Source of the DNA: Sedimentisphaerales bacterium | Lineage (GTDB): Bacteria > Planctomycetota > Phycisphaerae > Sedimentisphaerales > Anaerobacaceae | Direction: 5' to 3' | Length of the DNA stretch: 41,154 nucleotides | NCBI GenBank assembly: GCA_016935195.1 | Contig: JAFGRL010000157.1 | Span: forward strand, 1 to 41,154 | In this document: positions 8,884-18,235 of the stretch, in pieces | Layout: the number at the start of each line of letters is the position of its first letter | How positions within the stretch are numbered: position 1 is the stretch's first letter | The notes under the pieces: model-generated | The model's database searches: none | What the model was told of the DNA's origin: nothing | What the model saw: the letters and a program-made list of their open reading frames with translations, nothing else | Translations under genes and position numbers: made by a program

Positions 8884-10647
8884 ATGTATTTGAAAACTCA
8901 TAAACGAAAAAAAGACGGCAAAGTAAACGAGTATTACAGCATCGTTGAAAAGCGAAAAGTTACCGGCGGCAATTACGTTCAAAAAACGGTACTCTATCTC
9001 GGTGAAATTTCCGGTTCACAGAAAAAATCATGGAACAAATCAATAAAGGTTCTCAACGAAAAAAACGAACCTGGTCACAAAACATTATTTGCATTACATG
9101 GTGATAACGATATTTGCCATGATGTTGATGCAATCGCATTACGTCTTTCAGAGATGAAACTTCAAAGGCCCAGAGCTTTTGGCGATTGCTGGCTGGGTTG
9201 TGAGATATGGGACAGGCTCGGCCTGGATACATTCTGGTCGAAACGAATAGACACGGACAAATCACCTGTAGCTTATTTAAAAGTACTGAAGTTATTGGCT
9301 GTCAATCGTCTTATTAAACCCGGTTCTGAATTTTATGTTCATCATCATTGGTTTGACCAAAGTGCGATGGACTTTTTGCTTGATTGCGATTTTCAAGTTG
9401 CAGAAAAGAACAGGCTGTATCGTTGCCTCGACCGCATTTTGCCTTACAAGGATGAGCTTTGCCAATATCTCAAAAAGCAATGGGAAACCATGTTCAAGCT
9501 GGAATATGATGTTCTGTTGTACGACTTGACCAGCACTTATTTCGAGGGTTTGTGCAAACGAAATCCCAAAGCGAAATTTGGCCGCAGTAAAGATAAACGC
9601 AACGATTGCAGACAGGTATTGATTGCTTTGGTTGTAACACCGGAGGGATTTCCTGTTAACTATGAGGTACTGGCCGGCAATACCGGAGAGAAATCTACTT
9701 TACTTGACCTGATGGCAAAAATTGAAAAGATGTACGGCAAGGCCCGCAGGGTCTGGTTGATGGACAGAGGGATACCAACAGAGAAATCTTTGAAAGTTCT
9801 GCGTCAGTCGGGAATTGATTATCTTGTCGGTACACCGCGTAAACTGCTGAATGAATTTCAACGTGAATTACTCGTTCAGGATTGGCAGCAGATCAATGAA
9901 AGTGTTTGCGTGAAGTATTTTGAAAAAGAAGGTGAGTGTTATGTATTAGCTCTCAGCAAAAGCCGAATGGCAAAAGAGCGAGCAATTCGCAAAAGAAAAC
10001 TTCGTGATTATTTAAGTGGTCTGGCCAAGTTGTAGAGGAACTATCGAGACAGGGATCGTTTTATGAAAAAGCTGGGAGTATTACAACACGAAGCTGGTAG
10101 TTGTCGCCATTGCGTAGAATTAAAATTACCCCCGGAAGGTAAGCGAGTGAGTAAAAAGAATTTCAGCTTTATTTTCAATCACAAGAAATACCGTGCAATG
10201 ATTTATCGGGACGGAATGTATTTTTTGCGTACAAACCAAACCGGCAAAGAGGCGGTGGAGCTTTGGCAACAATATATGCTGCAATGCAATATCGAGCAGG
10301 CCTTCAAGGAATTGAAAAGCGATATTGGCGTTCGTCCGGTTTATAATTACAAAGAAGAACGAGTCGATGCCCATATATTTGTAGCGTTTTTGAGTTATTG
10401 TCTGCAAGCGACATTGCGTCAGAAATTACGAAATAGTGCCGCTGGTCTAACCAGCCAGGCGGTTTTAGAAACTTTGTCTCGAATTCAAATGTTGGATGTT
10501 TCGATACCAACGCTAAATGGTAGAGAGCTTCGGATGCAGCGTTATACCGAAGCCGAGTTGGAACACAAATTGATACTGGAGAAATTACATTTGGCTTTGC
10601 CGCCACAGTCACTGCCGAAAATCTATGGTGAGAAGGCCGAGAATTGA
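8884..10647 (+). pseudogene. IS1634-family DDE transposase interrupted by one amber codon
   Basis: Two open segments, 8884-10035 and 10036-10647, are in the same frame and separated only by a TAG at 10033-10035; the protein otherwise reads continuously through RNYRDRDRFMKKLG. The first part carries two catalytic Asp residues of the RNase H fold (LLYDLTSTYFEG and VWLMDRGIPT). The third acid lies in NIEQAFKELKSDIGVRPVY, the family's Y-R-E-K-like block near 10290, beyond the stop. Without readthrough or suppression the truncated product lacks the last catalytic residue and should be inactive. Full length would be about 587 residues, normal for this family. The best reading is a recently dead transposase, since no other damage is seen. 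Confidence 0.85.
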
Positions 10648-10693
10648 CTGGTTTATGGTACAGACCATAGTCCTTGGCGCTATCAAAAACCAC

Positions 10694-10728
10694 GTTTTGC
10701 CCCCCTAAATGAGAAAGTTGGGTTAGCT
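10694..10728 (-). repeat. Right terminal inverted repeat of the insertion sequence
   Basis: Reverse complement reads AGCTAACCCAACTTTC followed by a six-G run and CAAAA, matching the left end with one gap. Its outer end is 21 bases from the guaA stop. Confidence 0.8.
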
Positions 10729-10749
10729 CGGTGCATCTTTTCCATATCG

Positions 10750-12294
10750 CTATTCCCATTCAATTGTTGCCGGGGGTTTGCTCGATATGTCATATACAAC
10801 GCGGTTAACTCCCCGAACTTCATTTATGATTCTATTGGATATTATGCTGAGGATTTCAAAAGGTATTCGTGAAAAATCAGCTGTCATAAAATCAGCGGTT
10901 TCGACCACTCGAATAGCAATAACGTTCTCATAGCTTCGTGCATCACCCATCACCCCTACTGTTGAGATAGGCAAAAGCACTGTCAGGGCTTGGGATGCTT
11001 TTCTATATAAACCTGCTGATTTTATTTCATCTATCAAAATTTCATCTGCTTGTCGCAATATATCGAGCCTTTCTGGTGTAACCTTGCCGATGATTCTCAC
11101 TGCAAGCCCGGGACCGGGGAAAGGGTGTCGCCAGACAATATCCTCTGGCAGTCCTAAGTATTCGCCCACCAAGCGGACTTCATCCTTGAATATATCGCGT
11201 AATGGTTCAATGAGTTCAAAGCCCAACTCAGCCGGCAGGCCGCCAACATTGTGATGCAGTTTTATATTTGCTGACAGACCATTATCTTTAGAACCGGACT
11301 CGATAACATCAGGATAAAGTGTCCCCTGGGCAAGAAACTTTGCCTTGGGAATTTTTACGGCTTCAGATTTAAAAGCTTTAATAAATTCAGAACCGATTAT
11401 CCTGCGTTTTTCCTGTGGGTCGGTCACGCCTTTTAAACTCGTTAAAAACTGCTTGGACCAATCGACAACCCGTAAATTTATGTGGAAATGGTCCTGGAAT
11501 GTTGAGACAATAGTTTGGCGTTCGTTATTTCGCAATAAGCCGTTATCAACCAAAATACATACAAGCCGGTCAGCTATTGCCTGATGTACAAGCGAAGCAA
11601 CCACCGATGAATCGACACCGCCGCTCAAACCGCATATCACCGTTGCATCACCAACACATCTGCGAATTGCCTCAACAGCTTCACCAACAAAGTCGCTCAT
11701 CTTCCAGTCACCAATACAGCCGCAAATATCATATAGGAAGTTTTTTAATATCATTGTACCTTTAGGTGTGTGAGAAACCTCAGGGTGAAATTGAACGCCG
11801 AAAAACTTCTTTACTTTGTGTTTTACTGCGGCATACGGGCAAGTTTCTGTAGCTGCAAGCTTGATAAAATCATCGCCTAATTTACCAACTTGGTCGCCGT
11901 GACTGGCCCACACAGCGGTTGAATCCGGCAGATTTGCGAACAAATCACTCTTGTCAAAAATCGATAGATTTGCTCGGCCGTATTCGCGCTTCTGGGCCGC
12001 AACAATGTCCGAACCTAAAATCTTACAGCCTATCTGCATACCGTAGCAAATCCCGAGAATTGGTATACCCAGGTCAAAGATTCTGTCGTCGTAAATAGGC
12101 GCATTTTTATCATATACGCTTACTGGCCCGCCGGATAATATCAAACCTTTAACAAGACCCAACTGTGATAGTTCCTCTGGTGTTATGTTTGCTGGGCAAA
12201 TTCGAGAGCATACATTGTGTTCACGAACACGCCTTGCTATTAACTGAAGGTATTGACTGCCGAAATCCAGAATAGCTATTATCTCGCGGCTCAT
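10750..12294 (-). CDS. guaA: GMP synthase (glutamine-hydrolysing)
   Basis: Converts XMP to GMP with ATP and the amide of glutamine. The 514-residue length is normal. An N-terminal class I glutaminase domain has the nucleophile Cys83 in GICYGMQ and the triad His170/Glu172 in QFHPEVS. The ATP-pyrophosphatase domain follows with the P-loop SGGVDSS (224-230), then the dimerisation domain ending in the usual PPATIEWE. The start is supported by GGAGG 7 bases upstream. It is the last gene of the minus-strand nitrogen cluster, 45 bases after purF, and the insertion sequence now occupies the DNA just beyond its stop, so the native operon terminator has been displaced. There is no guaB alongside, so it is grouped by its use of glutamine rather than by pathway. 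Confidence 0.98.
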   Translation of the reverse strand: MSREIIAILDFGSQYLQLIARRVREHNVCSRICPANITPEELSQLGLVKGLILSGGPVSVYDKNAPIYDDRIFDLGIPILGICYGMQIGCKILGSDIVAAQKREYGRANLSIFDKSDLFANLPDSTAVWASHGDQVGKLGDDFIKLAATETCPYAAVKHKVKKFFGVQFHPEVSHTPKGTMILKNFLYDICGCIGDWKMSDFVGEAVEAIRRCVGDATVICGLSGGVDSSVVASLVHQAIADRLVCILVDNGLLRNNERQTIVSTFQDHFHINLRVVDWSKQFLTSLKGVTDPQEKRRIIGSEFIKAFKSEAVKIPKAKFLAQGTLYPDVIESGSKDNGLSANIKLHHNVGGLPAELGFELIEPLRDIFKDEVRLVGEYLGLPEDIVWRHPFPGPGLAVRIIGKVTPERLDILRQADEILIDEIKSAGLYRKASQALTVLLPISTVGVMGDARSYENVIAIRVVETADFMTADFSRIPFEILSIISNRIINEVRGVNRVVYDISSKPPATIEWE

Positions 12295-12339
12295 AAGAAA
12301 CCTCCATATTTTACAAGATAAGTTTTGTGATTTATGTTC

Positions 12340-13788
12340 TCACTTATCGGTCAGAGAGTAGCTATCAAACATATGCATTTGATGAGCTTCCATGGAAAAT
12401 TTACTTACCGGAATATCCACCGGAATAGGATACCTGCCTGACCAACAGGCATTGCAATAATACTCAGCGGGACACCCTGCACAAGACAAAAGCCCTTCCA
12501 GTAATTGGTAACCGATGCTGTCAACCTCAAGAAAATCTGCGATTTGTTCCGGAGTACGGTTATTTGCCAATAGTTCTTCTTTGGTTGGGAAGTCCACACC
12601 GTAAAAACACGGGAATTTTATTGGCGGACAGCTTACTCGCATATGTATCTGTTTTGCACCAGCTTCTCGTAACGTTCTAACTTTACCCCTTGTGGTTGTA
12701 CCACGAACAACAGAATCGTCAACTACTACGACCCTCTTGCCGTTAACAACCTCTTTTACTATTGCCAATTTGAGTTTAACCCCAAGATCTCTCGACTTTT
12801 GATCTGGTGTGATAAATGTTCTACCAACGTAGTGGCTTCTCACCATTCCCATATCAAATGGTATTTTACTTTGCTCTGCGTAACCGATAGCAGCTGATGT
12901 CCCCGAATCCGGCACAGGTATCACCACATCTGCATCAGATGGATAATCTACCGCTAATTGCTTTCCTAGTTTTTTTCTAAACTCGTGCACATTTTCACCG
13001 AAAATGCAGGAGTTCTGCTTGGCAAAATATATGTGTTCGAAAATACAATAAGCTGGTGATACAGTACCTCGCCGGACAAAGAATCTACTATGCAATCCAT
13101 TACTATCAATGCGAACGATTTCGCCAGGTTCTACTTCTCGAAGGAAGCTGGCATCGATGGCATCCAGAGCACAGCTTTCACTGGCGATAACATAACTGCC
13201 TTTTTCTGTTTGGCCTATGCACAAAGGTCTGATCCCATATGGGTCACGGGCCGCTTCAATATGATCAGCAAACAAAAACAAAAGACAATATGCCCCCTGC
13301 AGATGGTTCAGTATGTGTGCCATAGGGTCGGGCCTGCTTATGTGGCTCGGCTTGGCAAGCAGGTGAATAATAATCTCGGTATCGCAGGTGGACTTGAAGA
13401 TACTGCCGTGTGCCTCATATTCATCCCGCAATAATCCTGCATTTATAAGATTACCATTATGGGCCACCGCCACCTGTCCATGGGAATACTCAACCAAGAG
13501 TGGCTGGCTGTTTATCAATCTACTCGAACCTGTGGTCGAATACCGGACATGGCCAATAGCTATCGGGTTGGCTAATTTCTCCAATACACTCTTACCGCTT
13601 CGAAAAACCCTGCTTACCGTCCCCATACCGTTATAGCATTGGATGTACTCTCCGTTGCTAGAGGCAATTCCTGCTGATTCCTGTCCACGGTGCTGAAGAC
13701 TATGTAAGCCAAAATAGGTTTTTTGAACGGCTTCCGTATCTCCAAAAATAGCAAAGAGACCACAACTTTCCTTTTTTTCCGGCATCAT
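12340..13788 (-). CDS. purF: Amidophosphoribosyltransferase
   Basis: First committed step of purine synthesis: PRPP plus glutamine gives phosphoribosylamine. The class II (Ntn) nucleophile is Cys9 in ESCGLFAIFG, so an eight-residue propeptide must be removed, as in the Bacillus type. Cys248, Cys394, Cys445 and Cys448 match the four ligands of the [4Fe-4S] cluster of that type, which suggests an oxygen-labile enzyme. The PRPP-binding loop is VVVVDDSVVRGTT (353-365). Length is 482. Two ATG codons are adjacent at the start and the ribosome site is weak. It sits 38 bases after glmS and 45 before guaA, with no other purine genes nearby. Confidence 0.98.
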   Translation of the reverse strand: MMPEKKESCGLFAIFGDTEAVQKTYFGLHSLQHRGQESAGIASSNGEYIQCYNGMGTVSRVFRSGKSVLEKLANPIAIGHVRYSTTGSSRLINSQPLLVEYSHGQVAVAHNGNLINAGLLRDEYEAHGSIFKSTCDTEIIIHLLAKPSHISRPDPMAHILNHLQGAYCLLFLFADHIEAARDPYGIRPLCIGQTEKGSYVIASESCALDAIDASFLREVEPGEIVRIDSNGLHSRFFVRRGTVSPAYCIFEHIYFAKQNSCIFGENVHEFRKKLGKQLAVDYPSDADVVIPVPDSGTSAAIGYAEQSKIPFDMGMVRSHYVGRTFITPDQKSRDLGVKLKLAIVKEVVNGKRVVVVDDSVVRGTTTRGKVRTLREAGAKQIHMRVSCPPIKFPCFYGVDFPTKEELLANNRTPEQIADFLEVDSIGYQLLEGLLSCAGCPAEYYCNACWSGRYPIPVDIPVSKFSMEAHQMHMFDSYSLTDK

Positions 13789-13826
13789 AAAACTCTGATT
13801 AAACTATCGAAATACCATTTTAACTA

Positions 13827-15695
13827 TTACTCAACAGTAACACTTTTTGCAAGGTTCCGAGGTTTATCCACATCGTGTCCACGCAGCACAGCAGCGTGAT
13901 AGGCCAGCAATTGCAGCGGTATAACGGTCAGCAACGGTTGTAAAAATTCCGGCACATCCGGAACGGTAATTAAGTAATCGGCATATTGTTTTATGTTCTT
14001 GTCACCTTCGGTTGCAAGAATGATAGTTTTTCCGCCGCGTGCCCTGACCTCGGTAACATTGCCTATAATTTTGTCGTACTGCGGCCCAGATGTAGCAATA
14101 AAAACTATGGGCATGCTATCAGCAATCAAAGCAATAGGACCATGCTTCATCTCTGCGGCTGGAAGCCCTTCAGCGTGGATATAGCTTATTTCCTTTAATT
14201 TTAGTGCACCTTCAAGGGCAACCGGATAATTGAAACCCCTGCCTAAAAACAGCCAGTTGTCCTTATCAACATTTGCTGAGGCGATAGCTTTAATATGGTC
14301 AGATTGTTTCAATATCTGGCTGATCTTGTCAGGTATTTGTGAAAGCTGTTCAATGTATTTTTTTGCTTCGTTGCCACTGATGTGTTTTCTTCTGCCGAGT
14401 TCGATTGCCAGCATTGTCAGTACTGTTATTTGTGCTGTAAACGCCTTTGTGCTGGCAACCCCGATCTCAGGCCCAACATGCAGATATATACCGGCATCAG
14501 TTGCCCTGGCAATGGACGAACCTACCACATTTACAAGACCCAAAACAGATGCGCCGCGTTCTTTGGCCTGTTCTACTGCTGCAAGAGTATCGGCGGTTTC
14601 ACCGGATTGGCTTATCGCTACAACAACAGTGCCATCCTCAATAATTGGATTGCGATACCTAAATTCGCTGGCGTATTCGGTTTCGGTCGGGATTCGTGCT
14701 AAGTGCTCAAGCAGAAATTCTCCGACCAGAGCAGCATGGAATGCAGTTCCGCATGCTGTAAGGATAAAACGCCTGGTTCGTGTCAATTCTCGTGAGCATG
14801 AATCTATACCGCCAAATTTAATCCTATTATTTGTGCGGTCTAATCGACCGCCCATGCAGGTAGCCAAGACCTTAGGCTGCTCAATGATTTCCTTAAGCAT
14901 ATGATGCGGGAAACCGCTCAGCTCGATTTGTTCCAGTGAAAATTCAATCTGCTTGAGGTTTTTGCTGACCATAACGTTATCGATAGTTTTGGTATTAAAG
15001 CCCTTTGAACTAATGATAACCATTTCGTTGTCGGCAGGGTATATTGCCTGCTTCGTATGCTCCACAATTGCGGTGGCATCCGAGGCCAGGATATATTCGT
15101 TCTCCCCAATGCCTAAAACAAGAGGACTACCTTTTTTCGCACCAATAAGCATATCAGGAAAATCTGAACAGACTATCGCCAAACCATAAGTTCCGGTCAG
15201 TTCACGAAGGGCCTGCTGAACTGCTCGTTCAAATTTGTTCTTACTATCAGATTGTTTTCTGTTTTCGTAGTTGTCTGCCTTAGCATAAAAATAACCGATT
15301 AAATTCGCTATTACCTCAGTATCGGTTTGGCTTGCAAATTCTGCACCCTCATTTTGCAGCCAAGTCTTTAAGGTGCTGTAGTTTTCGATAATGCCATTAT
15401 GAACAACTGCAATTTTGCGGGTATAGTCCAGATGTGGATGTGCATTAATGGTATTCGGTTCCCCGTGAGTGGCCCAGCGAGTATGGGCTATGCCCAGCGT
15501 CTCAGAGTCATCTTTTTCATCCAGGATTTTTTCCAAAGCGGTTATTCTGCCACTGGTTTTTTTGACCTTTATTCCTTTTCTGCTCAATAATGCCATACCA
15601 GCTGAGTCGTAACCGCGATACTCAAGCCTTCGCAAACCTTCAAGTAGAATTGGCCGCGCCGCTTTTTTACCAAAATAAGCCACTATTCCACACAT
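13827..15695 (-). CDS. glmS: Glutamine-fructose-6-phosphate aminotransferase (isomerising)
   Basis: Makes glucosamine-6-phosphate from fructose-6-phosphate and glutamine, the entry to peptidoglycan and LPS amino sugars. The N-terminal Cys2 (MCGIVAYFG) is the Ntn nucleophile after Met removal. Two SIS sugar-isomerase domains follow (about 295-430 and 465-600), with TACGTAFHAAL and SQSGETADT visible, and the conserved end VDKPRNLAKSVTVE. The 622 residues are typical. An AAGGGA ribosome site lies before the ATG. It follows hisF by 29 bases. I see no glmS ribozyme in the short upstream gap, so control is probably at the operon level. Confidence 0.98.
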   Translation of the reverse strand: MCGIVAYFGKKAARPILLEGLRRLEYRGYDSAGMALLSRKGIKVKKTSGRITALEKILDEKDDSETLGIAHTRWATHGEPNTINAHPHLDYTRKIAVVHNGIIENYSTLKTWLQNEGAEFASQTDTEVIANLIGYFYAKADNYENRKQSDSKNKFERAVQQALRELTGTYGLAIVCSDFPDMLIGAKKGSPLVLGIGENEYILASDATAIVEHTKQAIYPADNEMVIISSKGFNTKTIDNVMVSKNLKQIEFSLEQIELSGFPHHMLKEIIEQPKVLATCMGGRLDRTNNRIKFGGIDSCSRELTRTRRFILTACGTAFHAALVGEFLLEHLARIPTETEYASEFRYRNPIIEDGTVVVAISQSGETADTLAAVEQAKERGASVLGLVNVVGSSIARATDAGIYLHVGPEIGVASTKAFTAQITVLTMLAIELGRRKHISGNEAKKYIEQLSQIPDKISQILKQSDHIKAIASANVDKDNWLFLGRGFNYPVALEGALKLKEISYIHAEGLPAAEMKHGPIALIADSMPIVFIATSGPQYDKIIGNVTEVRARGGKTIILATEGDKNIKQYADYLITVPDVPEFLQPLLTVIPLQLLAYHAAVLRGHDVDKPRNLAKSVTVE

Positions 15696-15724
15696 CTATA
15701 TTTCCCTTCTTTTCAACCTGTCCA

Positions 15725-16489
15725 TTATAGATTTACCGCGATACCGCGATTGCCAAGGTATTCTTTCATTTGCTTTATGGTGTAGTTTCCGAAGTGCGTA
15801 ACGGAAGCCATAAGAACAGCATCTACACCACCATCAACAATAGCATCGTACAAATGTTCCAGTTTACCAGCTCCGCCGGATGCGATTACAGGGATATTGA
15901 TTGCATCGGTAACCGCCCTGTTCAGTTCGTTATCATAGCCAGCTTTGGTGCCGTCTGCATCCATCGAGGTCAATAATATCTCTCCGGCACCCAAATTTTC
16001 GACTTTTACTGCCCATTCGACGACATCGATATCAGTTGGTTCAGTCCCTGCTTTTACGCAAACCTTCCATTTGTTTTGTTTCTTTTCCAATCTTCTTGCA
16101 TCTACAGCTACTACCACACACTGGCTTCCAAACCGTTTTGCAGCTTCAGCAATCAAGTTTGGATTTTCCACCGCTGCGGTATTTACTGAGACTTTTTCTG
16201 CCCCGCTTCGCAAAAGCTCGTCAATCTGCTCGACTGTCTGTATACCGCCGCCGACAGTAAAGGGAATAAAAACATTTTCTGCAACCTTTTCAACAAGTTC
16301 GACTATTGTCTTGCGCGAGCGAATAGTAGCAGTAATATCCAGGAAAACCAACTCATCAGCACCGCTGTCACTGTATCTTGCGCCCAGTTCAACAGGGTCG
16401 CCGGCAACTTGGAGATTTAGGAAATTGACACCTTTTACTACCCTGTTATCTTTCACGTCAAGACAGGGAATAATTCTCTTTGTCAGCAT
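15725..16489 (-). CDS. hisF: Imidazole glycerol phosphate synthase, cyclase subunit
   Basis: Uses the ammonia delivered by HisH to close the imidazole ring of histidine and release AICAR for purine synthesis. It is a (beta/alpha)8 barrel of 254 residues with both catalytic aspartates, Asp11 (IIPCLD) and Asp130 (VVVAVD), and the phosphate-binding loops FTVGGGI and VIASGGAG. Its ATG lies inside the last codons of hisH, a 7-base overlap, so the two subunits are translationally coupled as suits a 1:1 complex. HisF is not itself a glutaminase; it is here as the obligate partner of HisH. No other his genes are present. Confidence 0.98.
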   Translation of the reverse strand: MLTKRIIPCLDVKDNRVVKGVNFLNLQVAGDPVELGARYSDSGADELVFLDITATIRSRKTIVELVEKVAENVFIPFTVGGGIQTVEQIDELLRSGAEKVSVNTAAVENPNLIAEAAKRFGSQCVVVAVDARRLEKKQNKWKVCVKAGTEPTDIDVVEWAVKVENLGAGEILLTSMDADGTKAGYDNELNRAVTDAINIPVIASGGAGKLEHLYDAIVDGGVDAVLMASVTHFGNYTIKQMKEYLGNRGIAVNL

Positions 16490-17100
16490 TTACCGGCAAA
16501 CCTTTCACAAATCTGTGCGAAGTTACTAAGGATTTTCAAACCTGCCCGACCGCTTTTCTCAGGATGAAACTGAGTGCCGTATATATTCGCCTTCTGCACC
16601 GAAGCCGGCATATCAAAGCCGTAGTTGGTATAGGCGGTCTTCACATCACAGTCGATAATATTAGCATAGTAAGAATGCGCAAAGTAAAAATTCTTCTGCT
16701 TTCCCAAACCAACCAACAGGTCCGTGTCTTCAGGTATCACAACTGAATTCCATCCCATGTGCGGAATCACATTATCTGTCAGGATTTTAATGACATTACC
16801 ACCAATCAATCCAAGCCCTTCATGTCGGCCATGTTCGGTACTTGTCTCGAAAAGCATCTGATAACCTACGCATATACCCAATAGAGGTTTGCTGCTAAGA
16901 GCCGTCTCTTTAATCTGCTCAGCCAATGTCCCCAAAGCATTAACCGCATAGCCGAATGCCGCCACCCCGGGAAGCACAAGACCGCTCGCACTTTTGATAT
17001 CTTCAGATTTACAGCTTAACTTCACCTCACAACCAATATGGCCAAAAGCATTACACACACTTCTAACATTTCCAACATCGTAATCAATAACGATTATCAT
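16483..17100 (-). CDS. hisH: Imidazole glycerol phosphate synthase, glutaminase subunit
   Basis: Class I glutamine amidotransferase that feeds ammonia into HisF. The 205 residues show the nucleophile Cys77 in GICVGYQMLF, the triad His179/Glu181 in QFHPEKSG, and the N-terminal IDYDVGNVRSV block that contacts HisF. It starts 14 bases after carA with a GGTGA-like ribosome site, and its end overlaps hisF. The hisHF pair is here separated from the rest of the histidine pathway and placed among other glutamine-using enzymes. Confidence 0.97.
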   Translation of the reverse strand: MIIVIDYDVGNVRSVCNAFGHIGCEVKLSCKSEDIKSASGLVLPGVAAFGYAVNALGTLAEQIKETALSSKPLLGICVGYQMLFETSTEHGRHEGLGLIGGNVIKILTDNVIPHMGWNSVVIPEDTDLLVGLGKQKNFYFAHSYYANIIDCDVKTAYTNYGFDMPASVQKANIYGTQFHPEKSGRAGLKILSNFAQICERFAGKC

Positions 17101-17114
17101 AATTCACCGAAAGG

Positions 17115-18227
17115 TCATTTCTCCATTAGTTCAATAAAGGTCTCAAAAAGGTAACTTGAATCATGGGGGCCGGGTGAGGCTTCGGGATGGTACTGGACAG
17201 AAAAAGCAGCAAGTTTTTTACATCGAATGCCTTCAATTGTGTTATCATTTAAGTTCAAATGCGTTAATTCTATATCTTTGTTCTTGAGTGAGTCCATGTC
17301 AACGCAGAAACCATGATTCTGGCTGGTTATTTCAACTGCACCGGTTAACAGGTTTTTAACAGGGTGGTTTGCTCCTCTGTGGCCGAATTTCAGTTTATAG
17401 GTTTTGCCGCCAAGGGCCAATGAAAGAATTTGATGGCCGAGACATATCCCAAAAATAGGCACTTTACCAAGAAGACTTTTTACCGTTTCAGTAGCATAAT
17501 TTACAGGTGCAGGGTCACCGGGGCCATTGCTCAAAAATACGCCGTTGGGCTTTTGTGTCAAAACCTCTTTGGCGGTTGTTCCCGCGGGTACAACAGTAAC
17601 ATCACAGCCATTTGAACAAAGCAGCCGAAGTATATTTTGCTTAATACCAAAATCGAAAACTACGACCTTATATTTTTTCTCAGGCATCTGTTCATTTGCG
17701 TTCAATACATCAATTACGGGCTTATCCCAGAAGTATGGTTTCTTAACGGTAACATCTTTGACAATATCTCTGCCAACAAGGCCTGGATAACCTTCCAATT
17801 TCTTTTTCAGGTTGCTGATGCTGCTGTCGGTTGAGGAAATAATGCCTCTCATAGCACCTTCGGTTCGGATATGTTTTACGAGCTTTCTTGTGTCGATACC
17901 TTCGAGGCCGATTACGTTGTTGGCCTTCAAGTAATCGCTCAGAGAATTTTTATTTCGCCAGTTGCTTGGGTACAAGCAGTTTTCTTTGACAATAAAACCG
18001 CTTGCAAAGACTTTTTTTGATTCCCAATCAGTTTTATTTGTGCCGTAGTTGCCAATCAGGGGGTATGTCATCGTTATTATCTGTTCGTTGTAAGATGGAT
18101 CGGTTAGTATTTCCTGATAACCGGTCATACTTGTATTAAACACGACTTCCCCACACTTTTGGCCTTTAGCTCCGAAAGAAATACCTTCAAAAACCGTTCC
18201 GTCTTCAAGTAATAAAATAGCTTTCAA
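17115..18227 (-). CDS. carA: Carbamoyl phosphate synthase, small (glutaminase) subunit
   Basis: Hydrolyses glutamine and channels ammonia to CarB for carbamoyl phosphate, the precursor of arginine and pyrimidines. The N-terminal CarA domain (VFNTSMTGYQEILTDPSY) is followed by a class I glutaminase domain with Cys262 (GICLGHQ) and His347/Glu349 (YHPEASPGPHD). The length of 370 is normal. The start codon is TTG, placed 6 bases after AGGAG. That ribosome site overlaps the carB stop codon, so translation is probably coupled. The gene lies downstream of carB, the reverse of the usual carA-carB order. Confidence 0.97.
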   Translation of the reverse strand: MKAILLLEDGTVFEGISFGAKGQKCGEVVFNTSMTGYQEILTDPSYNEQIITMTYPLIGNYGTNKTDWESKKVFASGFIVKENCLYPSNWRNKNSLSDYLKANNVIGLEGIDTRKLVKHIRTEGAMRGIISSTDSSISNLKKKLEGYPGLVGRDIVKDVTVKKPYFWDKPVIDVLNANEQMPEKKYKVVVFDFGIKQNILRLLCSNGCDVTVVPAGTTAKEVLTQKPNGVFLSNGPGDPAPVNYATETVKSLLGKVPIFGICLGHQILSLALGGKTYKLKFGHRGANHPVKNLLTGAVEITSQNHGFCVDMDSLKNKDIELTHLNLNDNTIEGIRCKKLAAFSVQYHPEASPGPHDSSYLFETFIELMEK

Positions 18228-18235
18228 TTTTGCTC

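Larger units (their letters stand above)
8732..10728 (+). mobile_element. IS1634-like (IS4 superfamily) insertion sequence, about 2.0 kb
   Basis: Both ends carry matching terminal inverted repeats of about 33 bases (8732-8765 and 10694-10728), sharing the blocks CCCAACTTTC and GGGGGG with a few mismatches and one gap. A single transposase gene of the IS1634 type fills the interior. No clear target-site duplication is visible at the ends as I set them, though TCTTTT occurs in both flanks. The element lies 21 bases beyond the guaA stop codon without disrupting that gene. Confidence 0.85.

Noticed and set aside
10033-10035. Pyrrolysine or programmed readthrough at the transposase TAG
   Set aside because: No pyl genes or stimulating structure are visible here; a point mutation is the simpler explanation, so it is kept only as a question.
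14230-14904. A 224-codon plus-strand frame within glmS
   Set aside because: It is antisense to the conserved SIS domains of GlmS and its composition is that of a reversed coding strand.
15696-15724. A glmS ribozyme upstream of glmS
   Set aside because: The gap before glmS is only 29 bases, too short for the ribozyme.
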